Assembly: GCA_016711405.1 (NCBI GenBank)
Contig: JADJSZ010000017.1
Coordinates: 39,771-103,770 of the forward strand
Direction of reading: 5' to 3'
Length of the DNA stretch: 64,000 nt
Source of the DNA: Candidatus Hadersleviella danica
Lineage (GTDB): Bacteria > Chloroflexota > Anaerolineae > Promineifilales > Promineifilaceae
Shown here: positions 1-9,062 of the stretch, one piece after another
How positions within the stretch are numbered: position 1 is the stretch's first letter
Layout of the letters: each line of letters starts with the position of its first letter
The notes under the pieces: model-generated
Database searches by the model: none
What the model was told of the DNA's origin: nothing
The model's input: the letters and a program-made list of their open reading frames with translations, nothing else
Position numbers and translations under genes: made by a program

Positions 1-542
1 CACATTCTGGGGCGGGTGGCCAGCGAACTGCAACCCCACTGGCCAGCCGCCATGCAGGAGTTATTCGCCCACCTCCCCAAGCCATGATTGACCGCACCCA
101 AAACCCCAACGGCTTCACCCTCTTCCACGGCGATGCGGGTTGCTACAACATCATGGTTCCGCGTGAAGGGGAACGGCCGTTATACCTCATTGACCGCCAA
201 CCGTTCGATTGGAGCTTCACCACATGGCTGGGGGCGTATGATTTGGCCTATGCCATCGCTTTGGGTTGGGAGGTGGAGGCTCGGCGGGAGTGGGAACGGC
301 CGATTTTGCACCATTACCACCAAACGCTTATCGGCCGTGGCGTGCAAGGCTATTCATGGGAGCAATTGTGGGATGATTATCGGCTCTGTGTGGCGATGGG
401 CGTTTACGTGGCCGTGGAGTATTGCCGTGGCGAATACCACGAAGAGACGCAATGGGTCTGGCTCCCCATGCTCCAAAAAGCGCTCACCGCCTGCGATGAT
501 TTGCATTGCTATGAGCTATGGAATGACGATTATTCAAACTGA
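1..542 (+). CDS. APH-superfamily phosphotransferase, C-terminal part, frameshifted
   Basis: C-terminal half of a kinase-fold small-molecule phosphotransferase, cut by the left edge of the window. From base 84 the frame carries the catalytic loop HGDAGCYNIM (pattern HGDxxxxN: catalytic Asp and metal-binding Asn) and, about 15 residues later, LIDRQ, where the second metal-binding Asp sits. Bases 1-87 read in another frame as a helical stretch ending AHLPKP, which is what should precede the HGD motif, so one indel near base 84 appears to split a single gene. The substrate cannot be told: the family includes antibiotic, choline, homoserine and sugar kinases. It ends convergently with the hybrid kinase on the other strand. 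Confidence 0.7.
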   Translation, partial: HSGAGGQRTATPLASRHAGVIRPPPQAMIDRTQNPNGFTLFHGDAGCYNIMVPREGERPLYLIDRQPFDWSFTTWLGAYDLAYAIALGWEVEARREWERPILHHYHQTLIGRGVQGYSWEQLWDDYRLCVAMGVYVAVEYCRGEYHEETQWVWLPMLQKALTACDDLHCYELWNDDYSN

Positions 543-787
543 ACTTTTCGCAGATTGGAAGAAATTTTTAAAGCAAAAGGGCAAAAGAGCAATGGGGCAA
601 AGGGATTTTTGCGAATGAAATTTTCTCGAGTAACTTTGCTTTTTTGTTCTTTTGCCTTTTTGCAATAAAGCTTGATTTTGGCTTAAAAGCAACTTCAACT
701 CACTTGAAATTGCGCAGGTTATTAAATCGTCATTCCTATACACTGGATGAGTTCAGGAGCAGGGGCGCGGATTTTTGCCCCTAATAC
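543..787. other. Convergent intergenic region with inverted repeat
   Basis: No gene seen. An imperfect inverted repeat of about 20 bases (573-592 against 644-663, built on GCAAAAGGGCAAAAGAGCAA) could form a long hairpin between the two converging genes. A related AAGGGCAAAAGAGC segment recurs near 25436-25450, so it is a repeat rather than a unique terminator. Confidence 0.4.
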
Positions 788-1069
788 CTACACACCAAAT
801 GGTTTGGCAATCCACGGCAAATCGGCCAGTTCTGGCGCTTGTTCCTCCAGCGGATAGCCCGTCATTAGTATCAGCGGCAATGTCGGGTACTTTTGCTGGA
901 TATGTTGGTAGAAAACAACGCCGCCCATCTCGGGCATCACCACATCACTTAGGATCAGGTCAATCTTATCATCCTCACTTTCGAGGATAGTGAGGGCGGC
1001 CGTGCCATTTTCCGCCTCCAAGACACGGTATCCCAGTTCAGACAACATGCTGGCCACAGAACCCCGCAA
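788..1069 (-). CDS. Hybrid histidine kinase fragment: C-terminal receiver domain
   Basis: Receiver (REC) domain, the last piece of a hybrid histidine kinase broken by frameshifts. The phospho-accepting Asp is in LILSDVVMP (Asp42 here) and the conserved Lys in IAKPFGV near the end. The domain start, ETILLIEDNN with its acidic pair, is at the end of the next fragment upstream in another frame (1038-2039), so the two overlap by 32 bases and one indel near 1050-1070 separates them. The stop comes straight after KPFGV, a little early for the last REC helix, so another indel or a real truncation is possible here. Confidence 0.75.
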   Translation of the reverse strand: MRGSVASMLSELGYRVLEAENGTAALTILESEDDKIDLILSDVVMPEMGGVVFYQHIQQKYPTLPLILMTGYPLEEQAPELADLPWIAKPFGV

Positions 1070-2039
1070 ACATGTTGTTATCCTCTATCAGCAAAATCGT
1101 TTCCGACCCCAAGATGGTTTGGTCTATGACAAACGGCTCACTGTTTGGCGACACTGCTTCCCCGAACAGGGGCAGGTAAATCGTCATGGTGGTGCCTTCG
1201 CCCACCTTGCTGTCCACAATAATCGAGCCGTCGTGCTGTTTGACAATGCCATACACCTGCGCCAGTCCCAGCCCAGTGCCTTTGCCCGGAGCTTTGGTCG
1301 TAAAGAAGGGGTCAAAGATGCGCGGTAAATGTTCTTTAGCGATACCCGTTCCTTCATCGGCAATGGCAATTTGCACCCAGTCGCCTGCCCCCAAATCAGG
1401 CACGGGTGGCTGTTGGTTTGGAGCAATAGAGAGGTGGGACAGGGCGAGGTGTAAACGGCCGCCATCGGGCATCGCATCAGCGGCGTTTAAGAGGATATTC
1501 ATCAGGGCCTGTTGTAAGCGCGTGGGGTCGGCTATCACCACGAATTCACCCCTTCCGTAGGCCAACTCAAGTTGAATGGTTTCGGGCAGGATGTTTTTCA
1601 GCAGTTTGACCATTTCCTTGAGCAAAGGCAGTAAGTCAAGCGGCAGACGCGCCATGACCGAGTGGCGGCTGAAGTCAAAAATCTGGTTAATCATGCTCGA
1701 GGCGTGTGTGGCTTGCTCATAGATGATGTTCATCTTCTTTTGGTCGCTTTTGGACAAAGCGGCCGTTTTCTGCACCAGTTGGGTATACAAGATAATAATG
1801 CCCATCACATTGTTAAAGTCATGGGCAATGCCTGCGGCCAACTGACCCACCGTCGCCAAACGTTGTTGAACCTCCATATACTGCATATGCTCATGTTCGG
1901 TCGTTACATCACGCAGAAGTAACACCCAATCCCCATCTCCTGTTGCCAGCGTAATCGGCCGCGCCCACAGCTCAAAATGCCCCCCCGCGTACTGCAAGGC
2001 GTGGCTGTGATTATCTGACGAGGAAAGCAGGCTGGTCAA
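1038..2039 (-). CDS. Hybrid histidine kinase fragment: HisKA and HATPase core
   Basis: Catalytic core of the hybrid kinase. It begins in the tail of a PAS/PAC region, then has the dimerisation and phospho-acceptor motif GQLAAGIAHDFNN (His73 of this fragment). The ATPase domain follows with N-box NILLNAADAMPDGG, G1 box DEGTGI, F box DPFFTTK and G2 box GKGTGLGLAQVYG. The HDFNN form is typical of NtrB-like kinases. The end runs into the first strand of a receiver domain, continued in another frame at 788-1069. Upstream the frame is lost between 2040 and 2127. The true product is the whole 788-3650 gene, reading REC-PAS(several)-HisKA-HATPase-REC. Confidence 0.85.
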   Translation of the reverse strand: MTSLLSSSDNHSHALQYAGGHFELWARPITLATGDGDWVLLLRDVTTEHEHMQYMEVQQRLATVGQLAAGIAHDFNNVMGIIILYTQLVQKTAALSKSDQKKMNIIYEQATHASSMINQIFDFSRHSVMARLPLDLLPLLKEMVKLLKNILPETIQLELAYGRGEFVVIADPTRLQQALMNILLNAADAMPDGGRLHLALSHLSIAPNQQPPVPDLGAGDWVQIAIADEGTGIAKEHLPRIFDPFFTTKAPGKGTGLGLAQVYGIVKQHDGSIIVDSKVGEGTTMTIYLPLFGEAVSPNSEPFVIDQTILGSETILLIEDNNMFAGFCGQHVV

Positions 2040-2127
2040 CGATTGATAGCCTAACGTTGTGACAGTTTCCCAACCTGTACGCTGGCCAGCCGTTGCAGAA
2101 GGGTCTGTCCCGCTGGATTAGCCAGCG

Positions 2128-3174
2128 TCACCCGTCCGGCATTGTCGAGTAGCACCACCCCATCGGTACGGCATCCAGAATTTCTTGCAAACGCTGTTCT
2201 GCTCGGCTTGCTCCCTTTCCTTGCTTGCGCTGGGTAATATCCTCCACCAGAGCCAACAGATGAGTCACATCTCCTTCCCCATGGTCAGGCTGACACTGAC
2301 GCACGCCCAGACAAGACGGCCGTCTTTCGGCAAAAATCGCTTCTATCACAAAATGGTCAATTTCCCCCACCACCAACTGCCTATAAAGAATCCGGTTAGG
2401 TGCTAGGTCATCGGGGTGGGTCAAGCTGAAAAAGTCCCGCGTCAGGAATTCCTCTTCCGTATAACCCAACAAATGGCAAAAGGCGGGGTTGGCTTGCAGA
2501 AAATTCCCGCGCATATTGGCGATGGCAATGCCCGTGACGGCCGCCATAAACAGGTGGCGAAAGCGCTGTTCGCTGGCCTGCAACGCGGCCTCATCCTGTT
2601 TGCGCTCGGTAATGTCGCGGAAATTAATCACGATGGCGTTGACACTATCGTCGTGGAGCAAGTTGGTAAAGGTGCTTTCCACCCATAACCACTCGCCACT
2701 GCTGTGACGAAAACGGTATTGCACCGTCGGGGTCAGGGCTGGATTCTCGAATGTGCTGGCAATCGTCATCAGCACCCTATCGAGGTCTTCGGGGTGGGTA
2801 TATTCCGCTGGGCTGGTGTGGATTCCACTGGTTTCTTCGTAACCAAATATGCGCAAGGCGGAGGGGCTGGCGAATATAATCCGGTCACTCATGTCTACCA
2901 GAGCGATCCCGTCGGGGGCATTCTCGATTAATGCTTGGGAACGTCTCTCCACCCGACGCATGGCCTCGTCTACTCGCCGGCGCTCGGTTATATCGCGCAA
3001 AGAAGCCAACAGTGCGGGTTGCCCCTCCCACTCAATCTCCGCCAGTCGTATCTCCGCCAGACAGCGACTGCCATCCGCCGCTGCAAATCCATATCGGCAT
3101 AGTTGGTCACTGCGAGCGGAATCCCCACATTCTGGCCAATTATCGTCTCGGGCGAGCGATTGAGCATCTCGCAA
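2128..3174 (-). CDS. Hybrid histidine kinase fragment: PAS/PAC sensor repeats
   Basis: Sensor part of the hybrid kinase: at least two complete PAS domains with PAC tails and parts of two more. PAS starts are visible as RSQALIENAPDGIALVDMSD and EQRFRHLFMAAVTGIAIAN, with tails RDITERRRV, FRDITERKQDEA and VEDITQRKQGKG. Ligands cannot be predicted. The first 20 or so residues are out of frame with the start of their PAS domain, which is continued from the 2988-3389 fragment. The end (VPMGWCYSTMPDG) is the start of a further PAS domain whose remainder lies in a third frame at about 2040-2127. Confidence 0.8.
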   Translation of the reverse strand: MRDAQSLARDDNWPECGDSARSDQLCRYGFAAADGSRCLAEIRLAEIEWEGQPALLASLRDITERRRVDEAMRRVERRSQALIENAPDGIALVDMSDRIIFASPSALRIFGYEETSGIHTSPAEYTHPEDLDRVLMTIASTFENPALTPTVQYRFRHSSGEWLWVESTFTNLLHDDSVNAIVINFRDITERKQDEAALQASEQRFRHLFMAAVTGIAIANMRGNFLQANPAFCHLLGYTEEEFLTRDFFSLTHPDDLAPNRILYRQLVVGEIDHFVIEAIFAERRPSCLGVRQCQPDHGEGDVTHLLALVEDITQRKQGKGASRAEQRLQEILDAVPMGWCYSTMPDG

Positions 3175-3389
3175 GCGGCCGGATTGGCTAACAACACGCG
3201 CCCTTCCAGATCCAACACCAGCATCCCGTCTATATTGCCGTTAATCACGTCGCGCAGTTGTGCTTTTTGGCCGCGCAAGGCATCCTCGGCCGCTTTAATG
3301 CGCATCATGGCCTGCACGCGGGCCACCAGTTCGCGGTTGGTGATGGGGCGCAGGAGATAGCCATCGGCTCCCATTTCCAAACCCTGCAC
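2988..3389 (-). CDS. Hybrid histidine kinase fragment: end of receiver and first PAS
   Basis: Continues the N-terminal receiver domain of the hybrid kinase: GADGYLLRPITNREL is the beta5/alpha5 end of a REC domain, with Arg-Pro where Lys-Pro is usual. A short linker helix (MMRIKAAEDALRGQKAQL) leads into a PAS domain beginning RDVINGNIDGMLVLDLEG. The last 60 or so residues are a shadow of the 2128-3174 frame, so the real switch lies near 3100-3170. Confidence 0.7.
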   Translation of the reverse strand: MQGLEMGADGYLLRPITNRELVARVQAMMRIKAAEDALRGQKAQLRDVINGNIDGMLVLDLEGRVLLANPAACEMLNRSPETIIGQNVGIPLAVTNYADMDLQRRMAVAVWRRYDWRRLSGRGNPHCWLLCAI

Positions 3390-3424
3390 CTGACTGTTAA
3401 TGTCTTTTTGTACGCCTGAGATAA

Positions 3425-3628
3425 TCAGGACATAAATGGAAGCAAGTGGGGGTCGGCTTTCAGGTGACGCAATGCCTCAAAACCATCCATGTTGGGCATG
3501 TGCGCATCCAGCAAAATGAGGTCTGGCTGATGGACCCGTGCCTGCAGTAAAACCTCCTTACCATCCCCAGCCACGTACACTTCATAGCCAGCGTCCGTCA
3601 GGATGCGCTGCATCATTTTCCGAATCAA
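3425..3628 (-). CDS. Hybrid histidine kinase fragment: N-terminal receiver domain
   Basis: First receiver domain of the hybrid kinase. LIRKMMQRILTDAGYEV is its first helix, and the phospho-acceptor is Asp41 in DLILLDAHMPNMDGF. Upstream of the apparent start the same frame still reads DDDP, the acidic pocket of a REC domain, so the true start lies further out. It is lost at the G7/T13 homopolymer block at 3654-3673. An N-terminal REC on a multi-PAS hybrid kinase suggests it takes phosphoryl groups from another kinase, most simply the one encoded just upstream at 3843-5022 (inference). Confidence 0.75.
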   Translation of the reverse strand: MIRKMMQRILTDAGYEVYVAGDGKEVLLQARVHQPDLILLDAHMPNMDGFEALRHLKADPHLLPFMS

Positions 3629-3653
3629 CGGGTCATCATCGAATGGGCATTTT

Positions 3654-3673
3654 GGGGGGGTTTTTTTTTTTTT
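3654..3673. other. G7-T13 homopolymer block at the broken gene start
   Basis: Seven G followed by thirteen T, unlike anything else in the window and placed exactly where the hybrid kinase loses its N-terminus. The 170 bases between here and the next gene carry no recognisable gene. An assembly or read artefact is the simplest reading. Confidence 0.6.
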
Positions 3674-3842
3674 GCCCGGGCCGGCCGCAGGGCATCGGTT
3701 CGTAGTGGCGGCTGCGCCGACCCGACTGCATGGCTCCCAATTCTGAGGGACTAAATCGTTTTTCGAGCAATTGGGTCGGTTCCGAGAAGATTCACTGGCT
3801 ACATAGCAAACCGGCCACTACAAACAAAACACACCTGAATCG

Positions 3843-5022
3843 TTATGAAAATCTTTGGTCATCCTGCGGCCGTAGAGGTATCGAGACAAAAAAGGTTGTC
3901 CCCTGCTCCAGTTTGCTCTCAAACCAGATTTTGCCCCCATGTCTTTCTACAATACGCTTGACAATGGCCAGCCCAAGACCAGTAGATTTCTCCCCATCGG
4001 TGCCTGTTTGCCCCTGCTGAAAGGGCTGGAATAGATGGGATTGGTGTTCGGAGGTAATGCCGCGGCCATCATCTTTGACACTGATTAGAAAGTTTTCTTC
4101 CGCACGTTCTAAGCGGATGACAACCTTGTTTTCCGGCTCGGAGAATTTAATGGCGTTGCTAATCAGGTTATTGAGCACCTGTTCTATCTTGGCGCTGTCT
4201 ACCACGGCTTTGGGAACTGTTTCGTCGAGTTGGTAGATAAGTTCAATCTGCTTGTGGGCGGCTATGGAGCGGTTGACGGCCGCGTTGGAAGTGATGAGAG
4301 AGGCTAAATTGACTGTGTCATATTCCAACTGCAAATTGCCCCCTTCAATTTTGGTTACGTCGAGCAGATCGTCTATCAGACGAGCCATAAATAGGGTGGC
4401 GTTGAAGATGACCTGTAAATATTCTTGCTGGGCGGGCTGGTCACTTATCCTGATGAGCAAATCGCTATAGCCCAGAATGGTGTGCAGGGGGCTACGCAAA
4501 TCGTGGGCGGCCATCCCCAAAAAGTGATTTTTCTCGCGGTTTAGCCGCTCTAGTTCGGCGTTCTTTTTGGCAATTTCTCGTTGCATGACTACCAGTTCGT
4601 TGTTCAGGTAGCTAAGCTCGTTATACATGTTGTCGCCGCGAGATTGCTCTTTGAGGACAGTGCGCAGGGCATTGGTTTGTTCATTGTTGATGCGCATCAT
4701 TTCGCCATACAACTTTTGGGCGACGGCAAAATCTTCTGAGCCAACAATCAAAATGGTTTCGCCGACTGTGCCACCCACAAAACGAAGGGTTTTAATCTGA
4801 GTTGCCGTCGTGGTGATGTTAATTTCCCGCTCGAAAGCCACCCCTTTCGAGCGTATATCAGCCAAAAAGAAGAGGGCATTGGCTAGGGATCCGCTGGCGA
4901 CCAAGCGGGTAAAGAAATTTCCCTTTGTGGACTTGGATTTCCAGTTCAGGCGAATTGTGGAGAATGTCAATGATAGTGCCCTGTGTGTCACATAGTAGGG
5001 CTAGTCCTAATTTGTCGTTCAT
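3843..5022 (-). CDS. Sensor histidine kinase downstream of the B12 sensor
   Basis: Histidine kinase of about 390 residues. Order: an N-terminal PAS-like sensor of about 120 residues, a coiled-coil linker (roughly 130-165, rich in E/N/R), the HisKA domain with GMAAHDLRSPLHTILGY (phospho-acceptor His), then HATPase with NNLISNAIKFSEPE, DDGRGI and STGLGLAIVKRIV. The longest open frame starts at 4991, but ATG at 5022 reads MNDKLGLALLCDTQGTIIDI before stopping. Joining the frames near 4920 gives a continuous N-terminus, so 5022 is the better start, with one indel. It lies 6 bases after the stop of the cobalamin-binding sensor gene, so it is translated from the same mRNA and is the likely partner. 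No membrane segments: cytoplasmic. Confidence 0.85.
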
Positions 5023-5028
5023 TTCTAT

Positions 5029-6080
5029 TTACCTTGCGGCGATTAGCCTCTCCGCAGAGGCTACGGCCGTCTCGGCATCCACCGCATAACCATCAGCCCC
5101 CACCTTGCGCCATAAGCCCGGCGAAAGATTAAACGGGTAGCCACCAACCAGCACCCGCGTCGTTAAACGGGTTTCGGCCCGCAGACTACTGATAATGCTG
5201 GTTACTTCACTCACATGAAAGGTCATTGTAACCGACAAGGCCAAAACATCCGCCTTGTGCTCCATCACCGTTTGCAAAATGCTATGAGGTGGGGTATTGG
5301 CGCCCAAAAAATAGGTGTCCCAACCCTGCATCTCGAAAAAATCGGCAACCATGCGTGCCCCGATTTCGTGCAGTTCGCCGCCCACACAGGCAATAACAGC
5401 GCGGCGGTCTTTGCGTTCGCCCGTAAAAATGTAGGGGTAAAGTTGGGACATAATCATTTGGGTCGCGGCCGTGCAAAAATGCTCCTCGGCCACCCCAATC
5501 TGATTCGTTTGCCACAACCGCCCAATTTCCCGCTGGGTGCGCTGGAATACCTGCATGTAAATCGTTTTGACACTCGTTCCGCCTTGCACGGCATCGAGAA
5601 TCATCTGCCCAGCGGTGCGCCGGTCGCCCTGCAGCAGGGTTTCCAGAAATTGGCGTGCCAAAACGTCCAGCGACCATCCCCTTCAATAAAGGAAGGCAGG
5701 GTCAGCGAGGTCTTGTCCATGGTTTGGGAGCCAGCATCTAACATCTTGAGTGCCACCTCTTTTTCGGCCGTGGGCAATTCTTCGGCCAGCACTTGGCGGA
5801 TGCAGGCCAATGTGGTGGGCAAAACGTGGTCGGGGAAGTTAAGGTTGGCGAACAGCACTTTGACCCACGCCAGATATTCGCCGAACAGAAGTGGGTCATC
5901 GGCTTCGATAGCCTCGGCCAGATAGGTCAGATGGTAGATGGTGTCACGGATGCTTTTTTGTCGGCCGCCCTCACCATACGACTCCCATAATTGGGACTGA
6001 CCCTGATACTGCTGTTCAATACTCTTTTCCGCCAGTTCTTGCTGGTGACTGCGTAGGTAGATGGTTTGGTGGGAAATCAT
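5029..6080 (-). CDS. Cobalamin-binding sensor with CarH-type W-x9-EH motif, frameshifted
   Basis: Two open stretches (6080 to about 5680, and 5661 to 5029) form one protein of about 350 residues, split by one missing base near 5670. The N-terminal 130 residues are helical (HLTYLAEAIEADDPLLFGEY) and look like a sensory helical bundle. The second part is a B12-binding module: a four-helix bundle with W-QTNQIGVAE-EH (Trp50 and Glu60-His61 of the 210-residue stretch), then a Rossmann domain with GELHEIG, the E/DxHxxG site whose His ligates cobalt. W-x9-EH is the signature of adenosylcobalamin photoreceptors of the CarH/LitR type. Here there is no MerR DNA-binding domain; a histidine kinase follows 6 bases downstream instead. 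The gene starts immediately after the ABC permease stop. Light or B12 sensing is inference from the motif. Confidence 0.8.
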
Positions 6081-7597
6081 AATCGCAACATTCTTCCCTG
6101 TTTATCCTGAGGCCATCTCGCGTTTAAGCCGAAACCATGCCACAAAAAGAGGAGAATACCTATCCCGGTGAGAGCCAGAAGCAATATGAGTGAGACACCT
6201 TGCCCCCGTAGCATCGCATTTTGCAAAAGGGAGGTGCTGTAGGTGGCAGGCAAAGACCACGAAACGATGTGTACTGGCCACCAGAAGCGGTGTAAGGCCA
6301 GAAAGAAGCCCGCAAAAAAGATGCTGGCCAGCAGTAAAACCATGGAGGATTGCACAGCTTGGCTATCGGTGCGGGCGGAAAGGGAGAAATTGAAACCGAT
6401 GCCCAGCGAAGTAAAAAGGAGCGCGGCTAATATGAGAATATATTCTCCCCAATCACCCAGCATAGGAACCTTGAGCACGTAGATAATGAGCAGGGTCAGA
6501 ACGGTGGCCAACAAACCTGCCAGAAAAAAATGGCTGATATATTTGCCAGTGAGCGTCTCAAATGCGGAAACAGGCGAGGCTCGGAAGAGTTCCATGGCTC
6601 CACTGCGGCGCTCTCGTACCAAGGATAAAGCGGCAATCGTCACCGCCATGTGCTGAAGCAACAGGGAAATAACCGCTGGCACAAAGAAATGGATGGGTTG
6701 CAGGGTGACATTGGTAATGCTGACCACTTCGCTACGAAAAGGGCTAACCAAAATATGAGAATCCACGCGCTGGAAATCGGTTAGCAAGGTTGCCGCTTCG
6801 TCTAACTCAATCTCTATCTCTTGGGTGAGGGCAATTTCGGCACTGAAATCGGCCGTATCCGCATCAAGTTCTCTTAGCGCGTCTATTTTTTCTTGTAACC
6901 TGTTGAGATGAGTCAAGACTAATTGGGATTCGCCATCGAGGGGCGACTCGCTGGTTTGTTCAATGGCACCTAAAAAAGCGAGGCTGGAAGCTGTAGCTAG
7001 GCGCAAAAAAGCCACCGAATTGTGTAACTCTTGTTGGGAACTCTCTGCGGCGGCTGTGTCACCTTCTTCTAACGCCTCCCGCATCATAGTCACACTGCTC
7101 AAAGCTACTTCCGTCTGCTCCTGAAGCGATTCTGCCTCTACCTTGCCCTGCTCCGCCACAAACATCAACACTTGTTCATTAATCTTATCCGTATAGATGC
7201 GGCCGAGTATCCGCACATAGGCCTGTTCATACGGGTCAATTTCATAGTGGTAGAGGGTAATCACAGCCTGTTCATTGTTATTTATTCCTTCAGAAGGATC
7301 CTTTGGAACCACAATGACCAAGTCCACATCTTGATTTCGTAGACGACTATCGGCTTCGTCCGCATCATGGGTAATGCCCACAAACTCCAACTGCCCTTCA
7401 AATTGCTCGCTGTAGGTTTCGATCCATTCTTCCATGGGGCTATTTTCAGGCACCACAAATAAGGTGCGCAAGGTGCGCGATTCATCCTGATAGCCAATGC
7501 CAAATAGCAATAGAATTAAAAAGGGGCCAATAATCAGGGTTAATAAGAGGCGGGGTTGGTGCATGACTTCAGCCCATTCTTTGCTGACAGGCACCAA
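6077..7597 (-). CDS. ABC-2 type exporter permease
   Basis: Membrane subunit of an ABC-2 exporter, about 500 residues. It has one N-terminal membrane segment (LLLTLIIGPFLILLLFG), an extracytoplasmic region of about 290 residues with coiled-coil character, then five membrane helices with the cytoplasmic loop VRERRSGAMELFRASPVS, which is characteristic of the ABC2_membrane_3 family. The frame opens at TTG 7597, but a GTG at 7632 that overlaps the ATPase stop reads an N-terminus ending VLRTITRIW and fits better, with one indel near 7590. It is coupled to the ATPase upstream and its stop abuts the start of the B12 sensor gene. The substrate is unknown; relatives export drugs, lipids or polysaccharide. 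Confidence 0.85.
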   Translation of the reverse strand: MVPVSKEWAEVMHQPRLLLTLIIGPFLILLLFGIGYQDESRTLRTLFVVPENSPMEEWIETYSEQFEGQLEFVGITHDADEADSRLRNQDVDLVIVVPKDPSEGINNNEQAVITLYHYEIDPYEQAYVRILGRIYTDKINEQVLMFVAEQGKVEAESLQEQTEVALSSVTMMREALEEGDTAAAESSQQELHNSVAFLRLATASSLAFLGAIEQTSESPLDGESQLVLTHLNRLQEKIDALRELDADTADFSAEIALTQEIEIELDEAATLLTDFQRVDSHILVSPFRSEVVSITNVTLQPIHFFVPAVISLLLQHMAVTIAALSLVRERRSGAMELFRASPVSAFETLTGKYISHFFLAGLLATVLTLLIIYVLKVPMLGDWGEYILILAALLFTSLGIGFNFSLSARTDSQAVQSSMVLLLASIFFAGFFLALHRFWWPVHIVSWSLPATYSTSLLQNAMLRGQGVSLILLLALTGIGILLFLWHGFGLNARWPQDKQGRMLRL

Positions 7598-7621
7598 ATG
7601 CGGGTTATGGTTCGGAGAACG

Positions 7622-8603
7622 CTAGTTATCACTGTCTTTCTCCTGCATCAGTTTTAGAAAAACATCGTCAAAGGAAGGTTGATCCTCACGCAATGAGACC
7701 ACTTCTAAGGCGGCCGTTTGCGTCCACTCCATAAGTCCCGGAGAGCCACACTGGCATCCTCAACCAGTATCCGCCAAGTGTTGTCACCTACGGGATTTAT
7801 CTCCCAGAGACAAATGGGAGGTCGGTAAGGGCTAGTAGCTTCTCCATCGGGAGCGGTTGGGCCAGTTGCATCAGAAGAATGTCGCCGCCGATGGCGTTGT
7901 GGCGCAATCCTGCGGGTGTATCTACGGTGAGCAGACGGCCGTTGGCCATCACCCCCACATAGTCACAATAAGCCGCTTCGTTGACATACTGCGTGGTAAT
8001 AAACAGGGTGTGGCCTCTTTCTTGTAATGTGCGGAAATAATCCCAAAATTTATTGCGCAAAATGGGGTCTACGCCGCCGTCGGTTCATCCAAAACAGCAA
8101 TTCAGGGTCATGCATCATGGTTGAGCGAGGCTCAAACGCCTCTGCATCCCCCCGAGATGTTGCGAGCAATTTTGTGGGCATGTTCGCTCAATTCCACCAG
8201 CTCAAGCATGGCTTTTAGGCTGGCCTGACGTTTCCCGCCAGCCCAGACCATAGAGTGAAGCGGTAAAATTCAGGTTTTGGCGCACGGTTAGGTCTGGGTA
8301 CAGGACAAATTGTTGGGGCATGTAACCAATGTTTTCGCGGTCTTGGCGGCGAAATTGTTGGGGGGCACGGCCTAACACGGACACTTCGCCAGAGGTAGGT
8401 TGTTGGGTACCAACGAGTAAGCGCACGGTCGTGGTTTTGCCACAGCCACTAGGCCCAATAAAGCCAAAAATCTTGCCTCGGGGCACGGCCAAGCTAATCT
8501 CATTAACGGCCGCCACACCGTCAAATTCTTTGGTGAGGTTATTGGTTATGATCACCAATGAAGGGTCAGTTGAAGGGTCGGTAGGTAAAGTTATTTCGGG
8601 CAT
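7622..8603 (-). CDS. ABC transporter ATP-binding protein, frameshifted
   Basis: ATPase of the exporter. ATG at 8603 opens MPEITLPTDPSTDPSLVIIT, followed by Walker A GPSGCGKTT and the Q-loop region IGYMPQQFVLYPDLTVRQN. The part holding the signature and Walker B (about 8060-8200) is out of frame. The frame returns at 8060-7797 with FITTQYVNEAAYCDYV, the H-loop region (His replaced by Gln after TT). A further switch near 7740-7790 gives the C-terminus SFDDVFLKLMQEKDSDN, ending at 7622. The length (about 325 residues) and tail are normal for drug/lipid-type (CcmA/NatA-like) ATPases. At least two indels; a working protein is likely in the organism. Confidence 0.8.
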
Positions 8604-9062
8604 GAGAATTAATCCCCATCTGCGGCGCACTGCTCTGGGGTGACGGGGTAAAAGGCCTAATGGGATAGCGAGTCTTTTGGGTAAACTCAGCCCCCCAAAA
8701 AAGGATTTGAGCGAATAGAAGACCCACAACAGAATGACATTGAATGAGGGAATCGGCGACTCCGCAGATGGAGGGTAAGTTAATCATAGTGCTAACACTT
8801 CGCCGTGGTATCAGTCAGTCAGGTAGCATTTAACTCCGCCAATTGGGGGATATATGATTGAAGATGGGGCTGATTGCGTGACAAATCATTTTGGGGGATT
8901 TTTCAAAAGCAAGAAACGACACCTATTCTCATAGAAAGATTGTTCAACCAATCAGGGTAGGGTGCTTAAAACGGATGTGCTACAATTTGGCCTCTGTCAT
9001 TGGTCATTGGTTTATTGCTCCATTCACAATTCACCATTGACCATTCACAATTCACCATTCGC
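8604..9062. other. Divergent intergenic region
   Basis: Separates the minus-strand exporter/sensor operon from plus-strand dinG. A TACAAT at 8979-8984 could serve as a -10 for dinG, without a convincing -35. Bases 8997-9060 are repeats of the ATTCACAATTCACCATT/CATTGGTCATTGG kind. No conserved operator or riboswitch was recognised. Confidence 0.4.
8997..9060. repeat. Short tandem-like repeat, CATTCACAATTCACCATT family
   Basis: Near-tandem units of CATTGACCATTCACAATT type directly before the dinG start. The same family recurs at 22855-22892 before dnaN. Confidence 0.6.

Noticed and set aside
9000..9062. Start of dinG at 9000
   Set aside because: The extra 21 residues are encoded by CATTCACAATTCACC repeats, while ATG 9063 gives the standard exonuclease N-terminus.
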